A stretch of DNA of 64,000 nt from Pseudactinotalea terrae (GCF_009733845.1 NZ_WNXZ01000007.1:172983-236982); one strand, 5' to 3'. Shown: positions 34,423 through 43,099, counted from the first letter of the stretch. Made by a program: numbers and translations. Notes: generated from the sequence alone by a model not told the origin.

Positions 34423-35397
34423 CTAGACCATCCCGTAACGGATGACGGCGGCCAGGATCAGGGCGACGGCGATCGCGGAGACGCCTGCGATGGCACCCGT
34501 CTGCTGGAGCTTCTTGGGCAGGTAGGCGTACACGGCCGCGATGGCGGCGCCGGTGAGCAGGCCACCGAGGTGGGCCTGCCAGGAGATGTTCGGCACCAGG
34601 AACGTGATCACCAGGTTCATGCCGATGACGCTGAAGATCGAGGAGTTGCGCATCTTCAGTCGCAGCATCACGACCGCGACGGCGCCGAACAGCCCGAAGA
34701 CCGCGCCCGAGGCACCCACCGCACCGCGCTCCCACAGCTCCAGCGGCGTCAGCAGCAGCACCGCGACCGAGCCGCCCAGCGCGCTGACCAGGTACAACGC
34801 CAGGAACCGGATCCGGCCGAGCGCCTGCTCGAGGAAGGGGCCGGTGAACCACAGCGCCACCATGTTGAACCCGAGGTGCACGATCCCGAAGCTCCCGGGC
34901 GCGTGCAGGAATGCCGTGGTGAGCATCCGCCACGGTTCGATGCGCCCGCTCGCCGGGCTGAACGTGAACGCCTGCCGCAGCGAGGAGTCCACCATGTCGA
35001 TCAGGAACACCAGCACGCACAGCGCGATCATCGTGATCGTGACGACCGGCCTGGCGCCCGGCTGCACCTTCGCGCCGAACACGGTCGTGCGCGGGCGGAC
35101 GTTCTTGGTGGCCTCGCGGACGCAGTCGACGCAGTGAACCCCGACCGCGGCCGGGCGCTGGCACTCCGGGCACGTGGGGCGTCCGCAGCGCTGACAGCTC
35201 ACATAGCTGACCCGGTCAGGGTGCCGCGGGCAGACCGGTGCCCCCTGCTGGGGTGGCACCGGGGTCCCCGCGTTCCCGAAGGGCGACCCACCGGCCCACC
35301 CCTGGCCAGCAGCAGGCGGCGGGGTCCCGAACGGCGAGGAACCGCCGTCGGACCCGCCGGGCTGACCAGGGGGCGGCGCGGAGGGGTAGGACGTCAT
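34423..35397 (-). CDS. Rhomboid-family intramembrane serine protease with zinc ribbon
   Basis: A 324-residue membrane protein. Residues 1-50 are Pro/Gly rich. A Cys/His zinc-binding module follows (CPRHPDRVSYVSCQRCGRPTCPECQ ends near residue 80, with a further HCVDC). The six-helix rhomboid core has catalytic Ser in GASGAVFGLFG and the His of HLGGLLTG, with the HLGFNMVALW motif in the second helix. Rhomboids cleave transmembrane substrates. The Zn module is common in actinobacterial rhomboids. It is 4 bp downstream of ppiA and probably cotranscribed with it. Confidence 0.92.
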   Translation of the reverse strand: MTSYPSAPPPGQPGGSDGGSSPFGTPPPAAGQGWAGGSPFGNAGTPVPPQQGAPVCPRHPDRVSYVSCQRCGRPTCPECQRPAAVGVHCVDCVREATKNVRPRTTVFGAKVQPGARPVVTITMIALCVLVFLIDMVDSSLRQAFTFSPASGRIEPWRMLTTAFLHAPGSFGIVHLGFNMVALWFTGPFLEQALGRIRFLALYLVSALGGSVAVLLLTPLELWERGAVGASGAVFGLFGAVAVVMLRLKMRNSSIFSVIGMNLVITFLVPNISWQAHLGGLLTGAAIAAVYAYLPKKLQQTGAIAGVSAIAVALILAAVIRYGMV

Positions 35398-35401
35398 GGG
35401 G

Positions 35402-35974
35402 TCAGTCGACGATCTCGACCGAGTTGATCACCACGTCCTGCACGGGCGCGTCGCCGGGCGCCTCGCGCTCGTCGGTGATCTTGAACAGCTCCATCGCGCG
35501 CCGGTTGGGCCCGGTGGCGACACCACTGATCTGGTCGACGACGGCGGAGCTCGCCTGGTCCTTGACCTTGCCGAAGATCGTGTGCTTGCCCTGCAGGTGC
35601 GGGGTGGGGCCGACCGTGATGAAGAACTGCGAGCCGTTGGTGCCGCGGCCCATGCGCTTGCCCGCGTTGGCCATCGCGAGCACGTAGGGCTGACCGAAGC
35701 CGAGCTCGGGGTGGATCTCGTCGTCGAAGTTGTAGCCGGGACCGCCGGTGCCGGTGCCGAGCGGGTCGCCCGCCTGCACCATGAAACCGGGGATCACGCG
35801 GTGGAAGACGGTGCCGTCGTAGTACGGCTCGTTCTTCTCCTCGCCGCTGGCCGGGTCGGTCCAGGTGCGCTCGCCCTTGGCGAGCTCGACGAAGTTCTTG
35901 ACTGTCTTCGGGGCATGGTTCGGGAGCAGCTCGATGACGATGTCGCCGGCGCTGGTGTGAAGGATCGCGTCCAT
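35402..35974 (-). CDS. ppiA: Cyclophilin-type peptidyl-prolyl isomerase
   Basis: A 190-residue cytosolic cyclophilin from ATG 35974, preceded by GAGGATGAGGGG. It has the catalytic FHRVIPGFMVQAGDP, NGSQFFITVGPTPHLQGKHTIFG with active-site residues, and GYNFDDE. It catalyses cis-trans isomerisation of prolyl bonds during folding. There is no signal sequence. It is the first gene of the ppiA-rhomboid pair and divergent from the LEA-like gene. In mycobacteria ppiA lies in the same block between tRNA-Ala and crgA. Confidence 0.94.
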   Translation of the reverse strand: MDAILHTSAGDIVIELLPNHAPKTVKNFVELAKGERTWTDPASGEEKNEPYYDGTVFHRVIPGFMVQAGDPLGTGTGGPGYNFDDEIHPELGFGQPYVLAMANAGKRMGRGTNGSQFFITVGPTPHLQGKHTIFGKVKDQASSAVVDQISGVATGPNRRAMELFKITDEREAPGDAPVQDVVINSVEIVD

Positions 35975-36086
35975 GCCCCTCATCCTCGCACTGCTGCACC
36001 CGTGTGCGCGCCGCGCCTGGACGACATAGGCTGGGGCTTCATCACCCACCTGCGGATCGCGCAGGTGCTACAGCGTGGGGAGAGAC

Positions 36087-36887
36087 ATGGCTCGCAAGGA
36101 CAAGATCTCCGCGGACCAGGTCCGCGACACCGCCCAGGATGCTGCGCACGAAGCCGGCAAGATCGCCAGGTCGCTCGCTGAGCAGGGCAAGGACTGGGCC
36201 AGCCCGAAGGTCGAGCACGCGATCGAGTGGGCAACGCCGCGGGTCGAGAGCGCCTGGAAGAAGGGCGTCGAGGCCGCTGCTCCCAAGGTGGCCGAGGCCG
36301 CTGAGAAGAGCCGTGGCGCAGTCGACGTCGCGCACGAGAAGATCGTCGACGAGGTCATCCCCCGGGTGATCGCCGCCATGGAGGAGGCCGCCAAGGCCGC
36401 CCGTACCGGCGCCGATGACCTGCACGTCAAGGCGGGCGCCGCGATCGCTGCTGCCGAGAAGGTCGCCAAAGAGCAGGAGAAGCAGGCCAAGGGCGGCAAC
36501 AAGTTCGCCAAGACGCTCGGCTGGGTGCTCGTGGGCACCGCCGTGGCGGGCGCAGGCGTGCTGATCTGGCGCCGCACCCAGCCGGTCGACGACCCGTGGG
36601 CGGAGGAGTACTGGGACGACGCCGTCGCCCCGGCGCCGCACCAGGGTCCCTCGGCCGTCGACAAGGCGAAGCACGCCGCGTCCGACGTGGCCGCCTCGGT
36701 CTCCGGTGCTGCCGTCAAGGCCAAGGATGCTGCTGCTGAGGCCGCTGGCAAGGTCAAGGACGCGGCTGCTGAGGCCGTGGACAAGTCCAAGGACGCCGCC
36801 GGCGAGGCCAAGGACAAGACCAAGGACGCCGCCGGTGAGGCGAAGGCCGAGGTCAAGGACGCCGCCGAGGACGCGAAGAACGACTGA
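36087..36887 (+). CDS. LEA-like repeat membrane protein
   Basis: A 266-residue protein from ATG 36087 behind GGGGAGAG. The N-terminal ~140 residues are Ala/Lys/Glu-rich amphipathic helix. One transmembrane helix follows (FAKTLGWVLVGTAVAGAGVLIW), then a DDPWAEEYWDD motif. The C-terminal ~75 residues are about 11-residue repeats of KDAAAEA / KDKTKDAAGEAK type, resembling group 3 late-embryogenesis-abundant proteins. Such proteins are linked to desiccation or membrane protection, but the activity here is unproven. The gene is monocistronic, with a strong terminator right after it. Confidence 0.8.
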   Translation: MARKDKISADQVRDTAQDAAHEAGKIARSLAEQGKDWASPKVEHAIEWATPRVESAWKKGVEAAAPKVAEAAEKSRGAVDVAHEKIVDEVIPRVIAAMEEAAKAARTGADDLHVKAGAAIAAAEKVAKEQEKQAKGGNKFAKTLGWVLVGTAVAGAGVLIWRRTQPVDDPWAEEYWDDAVAPAPHQGPSAVDKAKHAASDVAASVSGAAVKAKDAAAEAAGKVKDAAAEAVDKSKDAAGEAKDKTKDAAGEAKAEVKDAAEDAKND

Positions 36888-36899
36888 GGCTCAACCCTC

Positions 36900-36936
36900 A
36901 CGAACGGCCCCCACCGCACGGTGAGGGGCCGTTCGT
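36900..36936 (+). terminator. Strong hairpin after the LEA-like gene
   Basis: ACGAACGGCCCC (36900-36911) pairs perfectly with GGGGCCGTTCGT (36925-36936). The loop contains a further CACC/GGTG pair. It starts 12 bp after the stop codon. There is no T-tract, as is frequent for high-GC terminators. Confidence 0.8.
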
Positions 36937-37023
36937 CGTCGGACACCGCCTCACGGTGACGGCGAGCAGGTCCGCACTCGGCTCGACACCCGGCGGTCTC
37001 ACCGACCACCTCGTTCCCCGGCT

Positions 37024-37072
37024 GGTGGCGCAGCGTCCACCACCGGACCTGGCAGGTGGCGCAGCGTCCACC
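37024..37072. repeat. 18-bp direct repeat upstream of argS
   Basis: GGTGGCGCAGCGTCCACC occurs at 37024-37041 and again at 37055-37072, a 31-bp period. Each copy is itself partly palindromic (GGTGG / CCACC ends). The 274-bp gap between the terminator and argS holds nothing else recognisable apart from scattered GTGGC/GCCAC words. Confidence 0.7.
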
Positions 37073-37210
37073 GAGCCGTCTGCTGTGGCCGCTGCGTGAC
37101 CAGTGGCACCGGCCGAGTGGCCGCTGAGCCACCATCGATCCCGTGGTGTGGACCCTGAGCCACCGCCACCCCGCCGGGGGCAGCCGTGCCACTGCGCGGG
37201 CGGTGCGAGA

Positions 37211-39016
37211 ATGACGGGCGTGTCTGCGCATGTGACCCCTCTTGCCGAGCAGCTCAGCACTGCACTCGGCCACGCGATCGCTGCTTCCTACCCCGATCAC
37301 GCCGGGGCGGACCCGCTGATCCGACCGAGCGACCACGCGGACCTGCAGGCGAACGCGGCGCTCGCGCTCGCGAAGAAGGTCGGGACCTCGCCGCGGGAGG
37401 TGGCGAGCGCCGTCGTCGAGCAGATCAGCGAGAACGTGCTGATCGGCGAGGTCGAGATCTCGGGCCCCGGGTTCATCAACCTCACGCTCTCGGACGCCGC
37501 GTTGTGGTCACAGGTCGAGGCACGGCTCGCTGACGACCGGCTCGGGGTGCCCTCGACCGAGCTCGGGCGGCGCACCGTGGTCGACTACTCGGCGCCGAAC
37601 ATCGCCAAGGAGATGCACGTCGGGCACCTGCGCTCCACGATCATCGGTGACTCGCTCGTGCGCGTGCTCGAGTTCCTGGGCAGCCAGGTGATCCGCCAGA
37701 ACCACCTCGGTGACTGGGGCACCCAGTTCGGCATGCTGATCACCTACATCGACGAGCACCCCGACGAGCCGTGGCGCCACGCGGACCTGGAGGGTGCGGC
37801 TGACCCCGCCTCGCCGGTCTCTGCGCTGGATGAGCTGTACAAGAAGGCCAGAGCTGAGTTCGACGGCGATCCGGGGTTCGCGCACCGTGCCCGCAGGCGT
37901 GTGGTCGCCCTGCAGGCAGGTGACGAGGACACGCTCCGGGTCTGGAAGGACATCGTCACGGAGTCGGAGTACGCCTTCGACACGATCTACGCCCGGCTGG
38001 GCGTGCAGATCTCCTCGGCCGACTCCGCCGGGGAGTCGACGTACAACGCCGTGCTGGCGTCGGTGGCCAAGGAGATGGCCGATGCAGGAGTCGCGGTCGA
38101 GAGTGACGGCGCGCTGGTGGTGCTGTCCGAGGAGATCATCGGCCGCGACGAGCAGCCGGCGGCCCTGATCATCCGCAAGTCCGACGGCGGCTACGGCTAC
38201 GGCACCACCGACATGGCCACGATCCGGCACCGGATCAAGGATCTCAAGGCCGACCGGATCCTGTACGTGGTGGGCGCACCGCAGGCGATGCACTTCAAGC
38301 AGGTGTTCGAGGCTGCGCGCCGGATGGGCTGGCTGACCGACCAGATCGAGGCCGTGCACGTGCCGTTCGGCTCGGTGCTGGGCTCGGACGGGAAGATGTT
38401 CAAGACCCGCGCGGGCGGCACGGTCCGGTTGGCGGAGCTGCTGGACCAGGCCGTCGAGGCGGCTGAGAACGTCGTGCGCGAGGGCGCTGAGGGACGCGGC
38501 GAGCAGGTCGACGAGGCCGAGCTCACGCGGATCTCCGAGCAAGCCGGCATCGGCGCGATCAAGTACGCGGACCTCAGCAGCAACCGGGTCAAGGACTACG
38601 TCTTCGACCCCGAGCGGATGGTGGCGTTCACCGGGAACACGGGGGTGTACCTGCAGTACGCGCACACCCGGATGGCCTCGATCCTGCGCAAGGCGACCGA
38701 CCGCGGACTGGCCACCCCCACGATGGTGCCGGGCGCCGTCGCGCAGGGACTGGAGCCCGCAGAGCGGGCGCTGACCTTGCAGCTCGACGCTTTCGGCGAG
38801 GTCCTGGTCGACGTCATCGACGGCTACGAGCCGCACAAGCTCGCGACCTACCTCTACGAGACGGCACGCGCGTTCACCGAGTTCTACGAGGCATGCCCGG
38901 TGCTGAGTGCCGAGGGGGTCGTGCGCGACCGGCGGCTGGCTCTCGTCGACCTGACACGGCGCACAGTGGCGCGGGCGCTGGACCTGTTGGGCATCGCCGC
39001 TCCCGAGCGGATGTAG
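37211..39016 (+). CDS. argS: Arginyl-tRNA synthetase
   Basis: A 601-residue class I synthetase from ATG 37211 (GTG 37220 is an alternative). It has the N-terminal Add-1 domain and the signature HVGHLRSTIIGDSLVR (HIGH equivalent at residues 136-139). A KMFKTRAGG segment stands in for KMSKS. The DALR anticodon-binding domain ends ALDLLGIAAPERM. ArgRS often lacks a canonical KMSKS, so the variant is normal. It charges tRNA-Arg. It is followed by a perfect terminator hairpin and is apparently monocistronic. Confidence 0.96.
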   Translation: MTGVSAHVTPLAEQLSTALGHAIAASYPDHAGADPLIRPSDHADLQANAALALAKKVGTSPREVASAVVEQISENVLIGEVEISGPGFINLTLSDAALWSQVEARLADDRLGVPSTELGRRTVVDYSAPNIAKEMHVGHLRSTIIGDSLVRVLEFLGSQVIRQNHLGDWGTQFGMLITYIDEHPDEPWRHADLEGAADPASPVSALDELYKKARAEFDGDPGFAHRARRRVVALQAGDEDTLRVWKDIVTESEYAFDTIYARLGVQISSADSAGESTYNAVLASVAKEMADAGVAVESDGALVVLSEEIIGRDEQPAALIIRKSDGGYGYGTTDMATIRHRIKDLKADRILYVVGAPQAMHFKQVFEAARRMGWLTDQIEAVHVPFGSVLGSDGKMFKTRAGGTVRLAELLDQAVEAAENVVREGAEGRGEQVDEAELTRISEQAGIGAIKYADLSSNRVKDYVFDPERMVAFTGNTGVYLQYAHTRMASILRKATDRGLATPTMVPGAVAQGLEPAERALTLQLDAFGEVLVDVIDGYEPHKLATYLYETARAFTEFYEACPVLSAEGVVRDRRLALVDLTRRTVARALDLLGIAAPERM

Positions 39017-39021
39017 GACGC

Positions 39022-39057
39022 GCGGTGCGGGCTGGTCCCCTCTCCAGCCCGCACCGC
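39022..39057 (+). terminator. Perfect 14-bp hairpin after argS
   Basis: GCGGTGCGGGCTGG (39022-39035) pairs perfectly with CCAGCCCGCACCGC (39044-39057) across an 8-nt loop, 5 bp after the argS stop. Confidence 0.85.
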
Positions 39058-39287
39058 TCGTCTCCCCTCCGACCACCTCCGTGCGGTGGGGCAGGCCCGA
39101 CCCCGCCCCACCCACCGAAGGTGTGGACTCGACCCAACCCCCCGGATGGGTACGTGTGAGAGACGCCGTGGCTCACGGATCATGACGCGCATCCGTGTGT
39201 GATGTATGTCACTCGGAGCGCTGCCGTACCATGTGCAGCAGTAGCCATGGTGTGGAGACACGCCGAGTCACAGGAACTGGGGGCCTT

Positions 39288-41750
39288 ATGGCGGTGCCCG
39301 TCGGCATGCCCGACCACGCTCTGCTCACGCGTGCCCGGGATGGCGACGGCGAAGCCTTCGAGGCCCTGTACCGGCGGCACCATCGTGCGGCCACCCGTGC
39401 GGCGCACAGCTACTCCTCCCGCAGCCAGCTCGCCGAGGACGCGGTGCAGGAGGCGTTCATGCGCATCCTGCACGCGACCAAGGAGGGTGGCGGGCCGATC
39501 ACGGAGTTCCGCGCCTACCTCGCCACCACGGTGCGGCACGTGATCGCCGGGTGGACGCGCGGTGAGCGCACGATCGCCACCGACGAGCTCGAGACGCTCG
39601 CGGGCGAGGACCTGCGCGACACCTCGAAGCCGGAGTCGCGGCTGCGCTGGCACCTGTTGACGAAGGCGTTCAAGTCGCTGCCGACCCGCTGGCAGGAGGC
39701 GCTGTGGCTCGGCGAGGTCGAGGGCATCTCGCCCGCCGAGCTGGCCGAGCGGTGGAACATGTCGGCGAACTCGGCGGCTGCACTGTCCTACCGGGCGCGC
39801 GAAGGACTGCGGACCGCCTGGCTGGACGCGCACGTCAACGAGGGCCTGGTGCCGGAGGACTGCCGGCCGTACGTGAGCGATCTCAGCCGCTACACGCAGG
39901 GCAAGCTGACCGACCGCCGCGAGACCCAGGTGCGCGGCCACCTCGACGACTGCGAGTACTGCCGCGCGGTGCTGCTCGAGGTCGACGCCGCGGCGTCCGA
40001 GCTGCGCGTGCTGCTCCTCCCGGTCGTGCTGTGGGGTGGGTTGGCGCTCGCAGGTACCGGGCTCTCGCTCGGTCCCGCCACGTGGGTGGCGAAGCAGCTC
40101 GGGGCCGTGGGCAGGCGTGGGCTGGCCTTCGGCGCGGCCTCGACGGCGGCTGTGGTGGTGGTCGCCGTGGTCGCCATGAACCCGGGGTCGGCTGAGCCGA
40201 TCGGCAACGCCGACGACGGCCGGAGCCTCGTCGTGTCTCCGGTCGCGGGTGGCAGCTCGGGCGGGGGCACCGACTCCGCGTCCGACGGTGACGACGCCGA
40301 TGAGGCGAGCGACCCCGCGGACTCCCCGACAGACAGTTCGACGACGACGCCGGGCGACGGGGCCGGCCTGCCAGGTTCGTCCGTTCCGGCCGGCGCGGGA
40401 GGGTCGGCGACCACGACCACCCCCATCGATCCGCCCTCGAAGGACCCGTCACCGACGGTCCCGGCGCCGACCGCGCCCCCGGTGACCGACCCGACCGACC
40501 CGGTCCCGACGGTGCCGCCGGTGACCGACCCGACCGACCCCACCGAGGAGCCTGAGCCGTCCGAGGAGCCGCCCGCAGCACCGGGAATGACCTATCTGGT
40601 GACCGAGGCCGGTCTCATCGAGCTGCACGGCACGGGCGAGCCGGGCGCGACGGTCACGGTGGCGGCCGCTGACACAGGCACCTCCGGCGGGACGACCGGC
40701 ACACGATCGGTCGTTCCCCGCGCGCCGCTGGCGCTGCCTGGTGGCGAGGTCGCGACCACGACCGTCGCAGCCGACGGCACCTGGAGCGTGCAGCCCGACC
40801 TCGATGTGGTCGCCGGCCTCACGGTCGTGGCCATCCAGACGATCAACGAGCTCGAGTCGGCCCTCAGCGAGCCGGTCCCGCTCCCTGCCCGGCCTGCCCC
40901 GCCGACGATCACCGGGTACGCCACGACCGGCACCACCGTGGATCTGAGCGGTGCCGGTGCCGATCCCGGCGCGCGGGTCCGGATCGTCGGCATCGGGGGA
41001 GCCCCGCTCGCCCAGGTGACTGCCGACGACAACGGCGTCTGGGGTGCGCGCTTCGCCCTCAGCACCGAGATCGGCGGCACTGCGGCCGTCGCTATCCAGG
41101 TCGGGTCCCACGGGCTTGCGTCTACCGGGTCCGCGCCGATGACACTGCCCAACTACGTGCCGCCGATCCTGAACCCCATCCCGCTCGTGCCCTTGACGCT
41201 GGCGATCGAGAGCCAGGGCGATCTGATCGTGTTCAGTGGAACCGGTGAGCCGGGCGCTTCCGTGAGCCTGAGCGGTGAGGGCCTACAGGTTGACTCCGGT
41301 CTCGTGCATACCGACGGCTCCTGGCGGCTGGAAACCGCCGCCCTGCCGGAGCTGAGCGGTGTCGAGGTCGTCGCGACGCAGACCCTCGGGGACCGGACGT
41401 CGCAGAGCACTCCGCAGTCGATCCCACTGATCGACGATCCTGAGGTTCCGGTCCCGCCGGCCGCGCCGACGATCGGTGGGATCACCGTCGCCGGCATCGG
41501 GGTGGCGCTCGGGGGCGAGGCCGTGGACGGGGCGACCGTGGAGCTGCGGAACCCCGCGGGTGAGTCAGTCCTGGAGACCACGGCGGTCAACGGCGACTGG
41601 CTCTTCCTCCTCACGCTCATCCCCAGCGGCGTCGACGAGGTGTACGCGGTCCAGATCGTCAACGGCGTCGAGTCTCCCGCGAGCGAGTCGATCAACGTGG
41701 GATGGCTGATCGGTATCCACCTCGAAGCGTTTGAGTCAACGGCAGGCTAG
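39288..41750 (+). CDS. ECF sigma factor fused to zinc-binding anti-sigma-like motif, membrane segment and Ig-like repeats
   Basis: An 820-residue composite from ATG 39288. Residues 1-185 are an ECF sigma factor: region 2 with EALYRRHHRAATRAAHSY and EDAVQEAFMRILH, and region 4 with SLPTRWQEALWLGEVEGISPAELAERWN. Next comes a zinc anti-sigma (ZAS/zf-HC2) motif, His218-x3-Cys222-x2-Cys225. Two hydrophobic segments follow (about 238-258 and 277-297), then a Thr/Pro/Asp linker and about four Ig-like repeats with GEPGATVTV, ADGTWSV and GEPGASVSL words. The layout implies a membrane-tethered sigma factor whose release depends on an exported sensor or adhesin region; topology is uncertain because of the second hydrophobic segment. 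It stands alone. Confidence 0.85.
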   Translation: MAVPVGMPDHALLTRARDGDGEAFEALYRRHHRAATRAAHSYSSRSQLAEDAVQEAFMRILHATKEGGGPITEFRAYLATTVRHVIAGWTRGERTIATDELETLAGEDLRDTSKPESRLRWHLLTKAFKSLPTRWQEALWLGEVEGISPAELAERWNMSANSAAALSYRAREGLRTAWLDAHVNEGLVPEDCRPYVSDLSRYTQGKLTDRRETQVRGHLDDCEYCRAVLLEVDAAASELRVLLLPVVLWGGLALAGTGLSLGPATWVAKQLGAVGRRGLAFGAASTAAVVVVAVVAMNPGSAEPIGNADDGRSLVVSPVAGGSSGGGTDSASDGDDADEASDPADSPTDSSTTTPGDGAGLPGSSVPAGAGGSATTTTPIDPPSKDPSPTVPAPTAPPVTDPTDPVPTVPPVTDPTDPTEEPEPSEEPPAAPGMTYLVTEAGLIELHGTGEPGATVTVAAADTGTSGGTTGTRSVVPRAPLALPGGEVATTTVAADGTWSVQPDLDVVAGLTVVAIQTINELESALSEPVPLPARPAPPTITGYATTGTTVDLSGAGADPGARVRIVGIGGAPLAQVTADDNGVWGARFALSTEIGGTAAVAIQVGSHGLASTGSAPMTLPNYVPPILNPIPLVPLTLAIESQGDLIVFSGTGEPGASVSLSGEGLQVDSGLVHTDGSWRLETAALPELSGVEVVATQTLGDRTSQSTPQSIPLIDDPEVPVPPAAPTIGGITVAGIGVALGGEAVDGATVELRNPAGESVLETTAVNGDWLFLLTLIPSGVDEVYAVQIVNGVESPASESINVGWLIGIHLEAFESTAG

Positions 41751-41772
41751 GCGGTCCCGCAATATCGCGCAC

Positions 41773-42693
41773 CTACGCGTGCGCCGCGACCTCGTCATGG
41801 TCGTCGTGCCCGGCGGGCTCGAGCTGGAACGTGGAGTGCTCGACGTCGAAGTGGCCGCGCAGGCAGCCCTGCATCGCGTCGAGCGCGGCGCAGAAGTTCT
41901 CAGGTGCGAGCACGGTGTCGTCGACGACGACGTGCGCCGTCAGCACCGGCACCCCGGAGGTGATGGTCCAGGCGTGCAGGTCATGGACGGCCACCACGCC
42001 CTCCACCCCTTCCAGGTGCGTGCGGACCTCAGCGAGCCGGAGGTCGTCCGGGGTGCCTTCGAGGAGGACCTTGGCGACCGATCGCAGCAACGCAAGAGCA
42101 CGCGGCAGGATCAGCACGGCGATCGCGACCGAGGCGGCCGCGTCCGCGCGCTGCCAGCCGGTGGTGACGATCACGATCGCGGCGACGATGACCGCCACCG
42201 AGCCGATGAGGTCCCCGAGCACCTCGAGGTAGGCGCCACGCACGTTGATGCTCTCGCGCTGACCACCTCGCAGCAGCAGGAGCGCGACGAGGTTGGCGAT
42301 CAGGCCCAGCGCACCGATCGCCAGCATGCCGGGCGCCGCCACCTCCGGTGGGTGCTGCCAGCGCTGGATCCCCTCGACGAGCACCAGCACCGCGACGACC
42401 GTGAGCAGGACGCCGTTCACGAGCGCCGCGAGCACCTCGGCGCGCTGCCAGCCGAACGTCCAGCGCTGGTCAGCAGGCCGCGCGGCGAGCCACGTGGCCG
42501 CGAGCGCGATCGCCAGCCCGGCCGCGTCGGTGAGCATGTGACCGGCGTCGGACAGCAGCGCCAGCGAGCCAGTCACCGCGGCGCCGATGACCTCGACCAC
42601 CATCACGGTGCACGTGATCGCGAGTGCGGCGATCAGCCGGCCCCAGTGCCGCTGCCCGGCCGTCCCCCCGCCGTGGTCGTGGCCCATCCCCAT
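41773..42693 (-). CDS. czcD: Cation diffusion facilitator (CzcD/ZitB-like)
   Basis: A 306-residue metal/proton antiporter from ATG 42693. The N-terminus is His-rich (GMGHDHGGG). Six transmembrane helices carry the metal site in LLSDAGHMLTDAAGLAIAL and LEVLGDLIGSVAVI. The cytosolic ferredoxin-like domain has AVHDLHAWTITSGVPVLTAHV, and the C-terminus is again His/Asp rich (HDDHDEVAAHA). It exports Zn2+ and possibly Co2+ or Cd2+. It starts 1 bp after the ArsR-type stop, so the pair is an operon. Confidence 0.93.
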   Translation of the reverse strand: MGMGHDHGGGTAGQRHWGRLIAALAITCTVMVVEVIGAAVTGSLALLSDAGHMLTDAAGLAIALAATWLAARPADQRWTFGWQRAEVLAALVNGVLLTVVAVLVLVEGIQRWQHPPEVAAPGMLAIGALGLIANLVALLLLRGGQRESINVRGAYLEVLGDLIGSVAVIVAAIVIVTTGWQRADAAASVAIAVLILPRALALLRSVAKVLLEGTPDDLRLAEVRTHLEGVEGVVAVHDLHAWTITSGVPVLTAHVVVDDTVLAPENFCAALDAMQGCLRGHFDVEHSTFQLEPAGHDDHDEVAAHA

Positions 42694-42694
42694 G

Positions 42695-43060
42695 TCAGTC
42701 CTCGTGCCGGTGCACGACGGCGTGCAGACCCTCGTCGAGCAGCTCCTCGGCCCGATGCACGAGGGCGCCGAGCGAACCGGTGGTGAGCGAGTAGTACGTG
42801 GAGCGCCCGACCGCCCGGGGCGCGACCAGGCCGGCCTCGCGGAGGACCGCGAGGTGAGCCGACGTCGTCGACTGGGCGAGCCCCACCTCGGAGACGAGAT
42901 CGACCACCCGGCGCTCGCCGTCGGACAGCGAATGGACGATCTGCAGCCGCACGGGCTCGGAGAGCGCGCGGAACACCGCAGCCACGGCCTCGTGGTCATG
43001 GCGGGAGGTGCGGCAGGTGCCATCGGCGCCGTCACGCAGGTCCGCCCCATTCATCGTCAT
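42695..43060 (-). CDS. ArsR/SmtB-family metal-responsive repressor
   Basis: A 121-residue regulator from ATG 43060. The winged helix-turn-helix reads RALSEPVRLQIVHSLSDGERRVVDLVSEVGLAQSTTSAHLAVLREAGLV. The C-terminal helix contains HRAEELLDEGLHAVVHRHED, whose His and acidic residues could form an alpha5-type zinc site. An N-terminal Cys (GTCRTSRHDHE) may add a ligand. It controls the metal exporter downstream and sits on its own 29-bp operator. The metal is inferred from CzcD as zinc. Confidence 0.9.
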   Translation of the reverse strand: MTMNGADLRDGADGTCRTSRHDHEAVAAVFRALSEPVRLQIVHSLSDGERRVVDLVSEVGLAQSTTSAHLAVLREAGLVAPRAVGRSTYYSLTTGSLGALVHRAEELLDEGLHAVVHRHED

Positions 43061-43084
43061 AGAGCGATGATATCGCCCTATGAC
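43056..43084. promoter_or_regulatory. 29-bp ArsR operator over promoter and start codon
   Basis: Read on the minus strand, GTCATAG-n-GCGAT-nnn-ATCGC-n-CTATGAC is a palindrome with a single mismatched pair outside the 3-nt centre. The -10-like TATCAT (plus coordinates 43067-43072) is at its centre and ends 6 nt before the ArsR ATG, which lies inside the right arm. This implies a leaderless, directly blocked, autoregulated promoter. Confidence 0.75.
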
Positions 43085-43099
43085 GTGGAATGCGAGGGC

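Noticed and set aside
37024..37210. T-box or other riboswitch leader for argS
   Set aside because: No specifier loop, T-box sequence (TGGNACCGCG-type) or antiterminator pairing could be found; only a direct repeat is visible.
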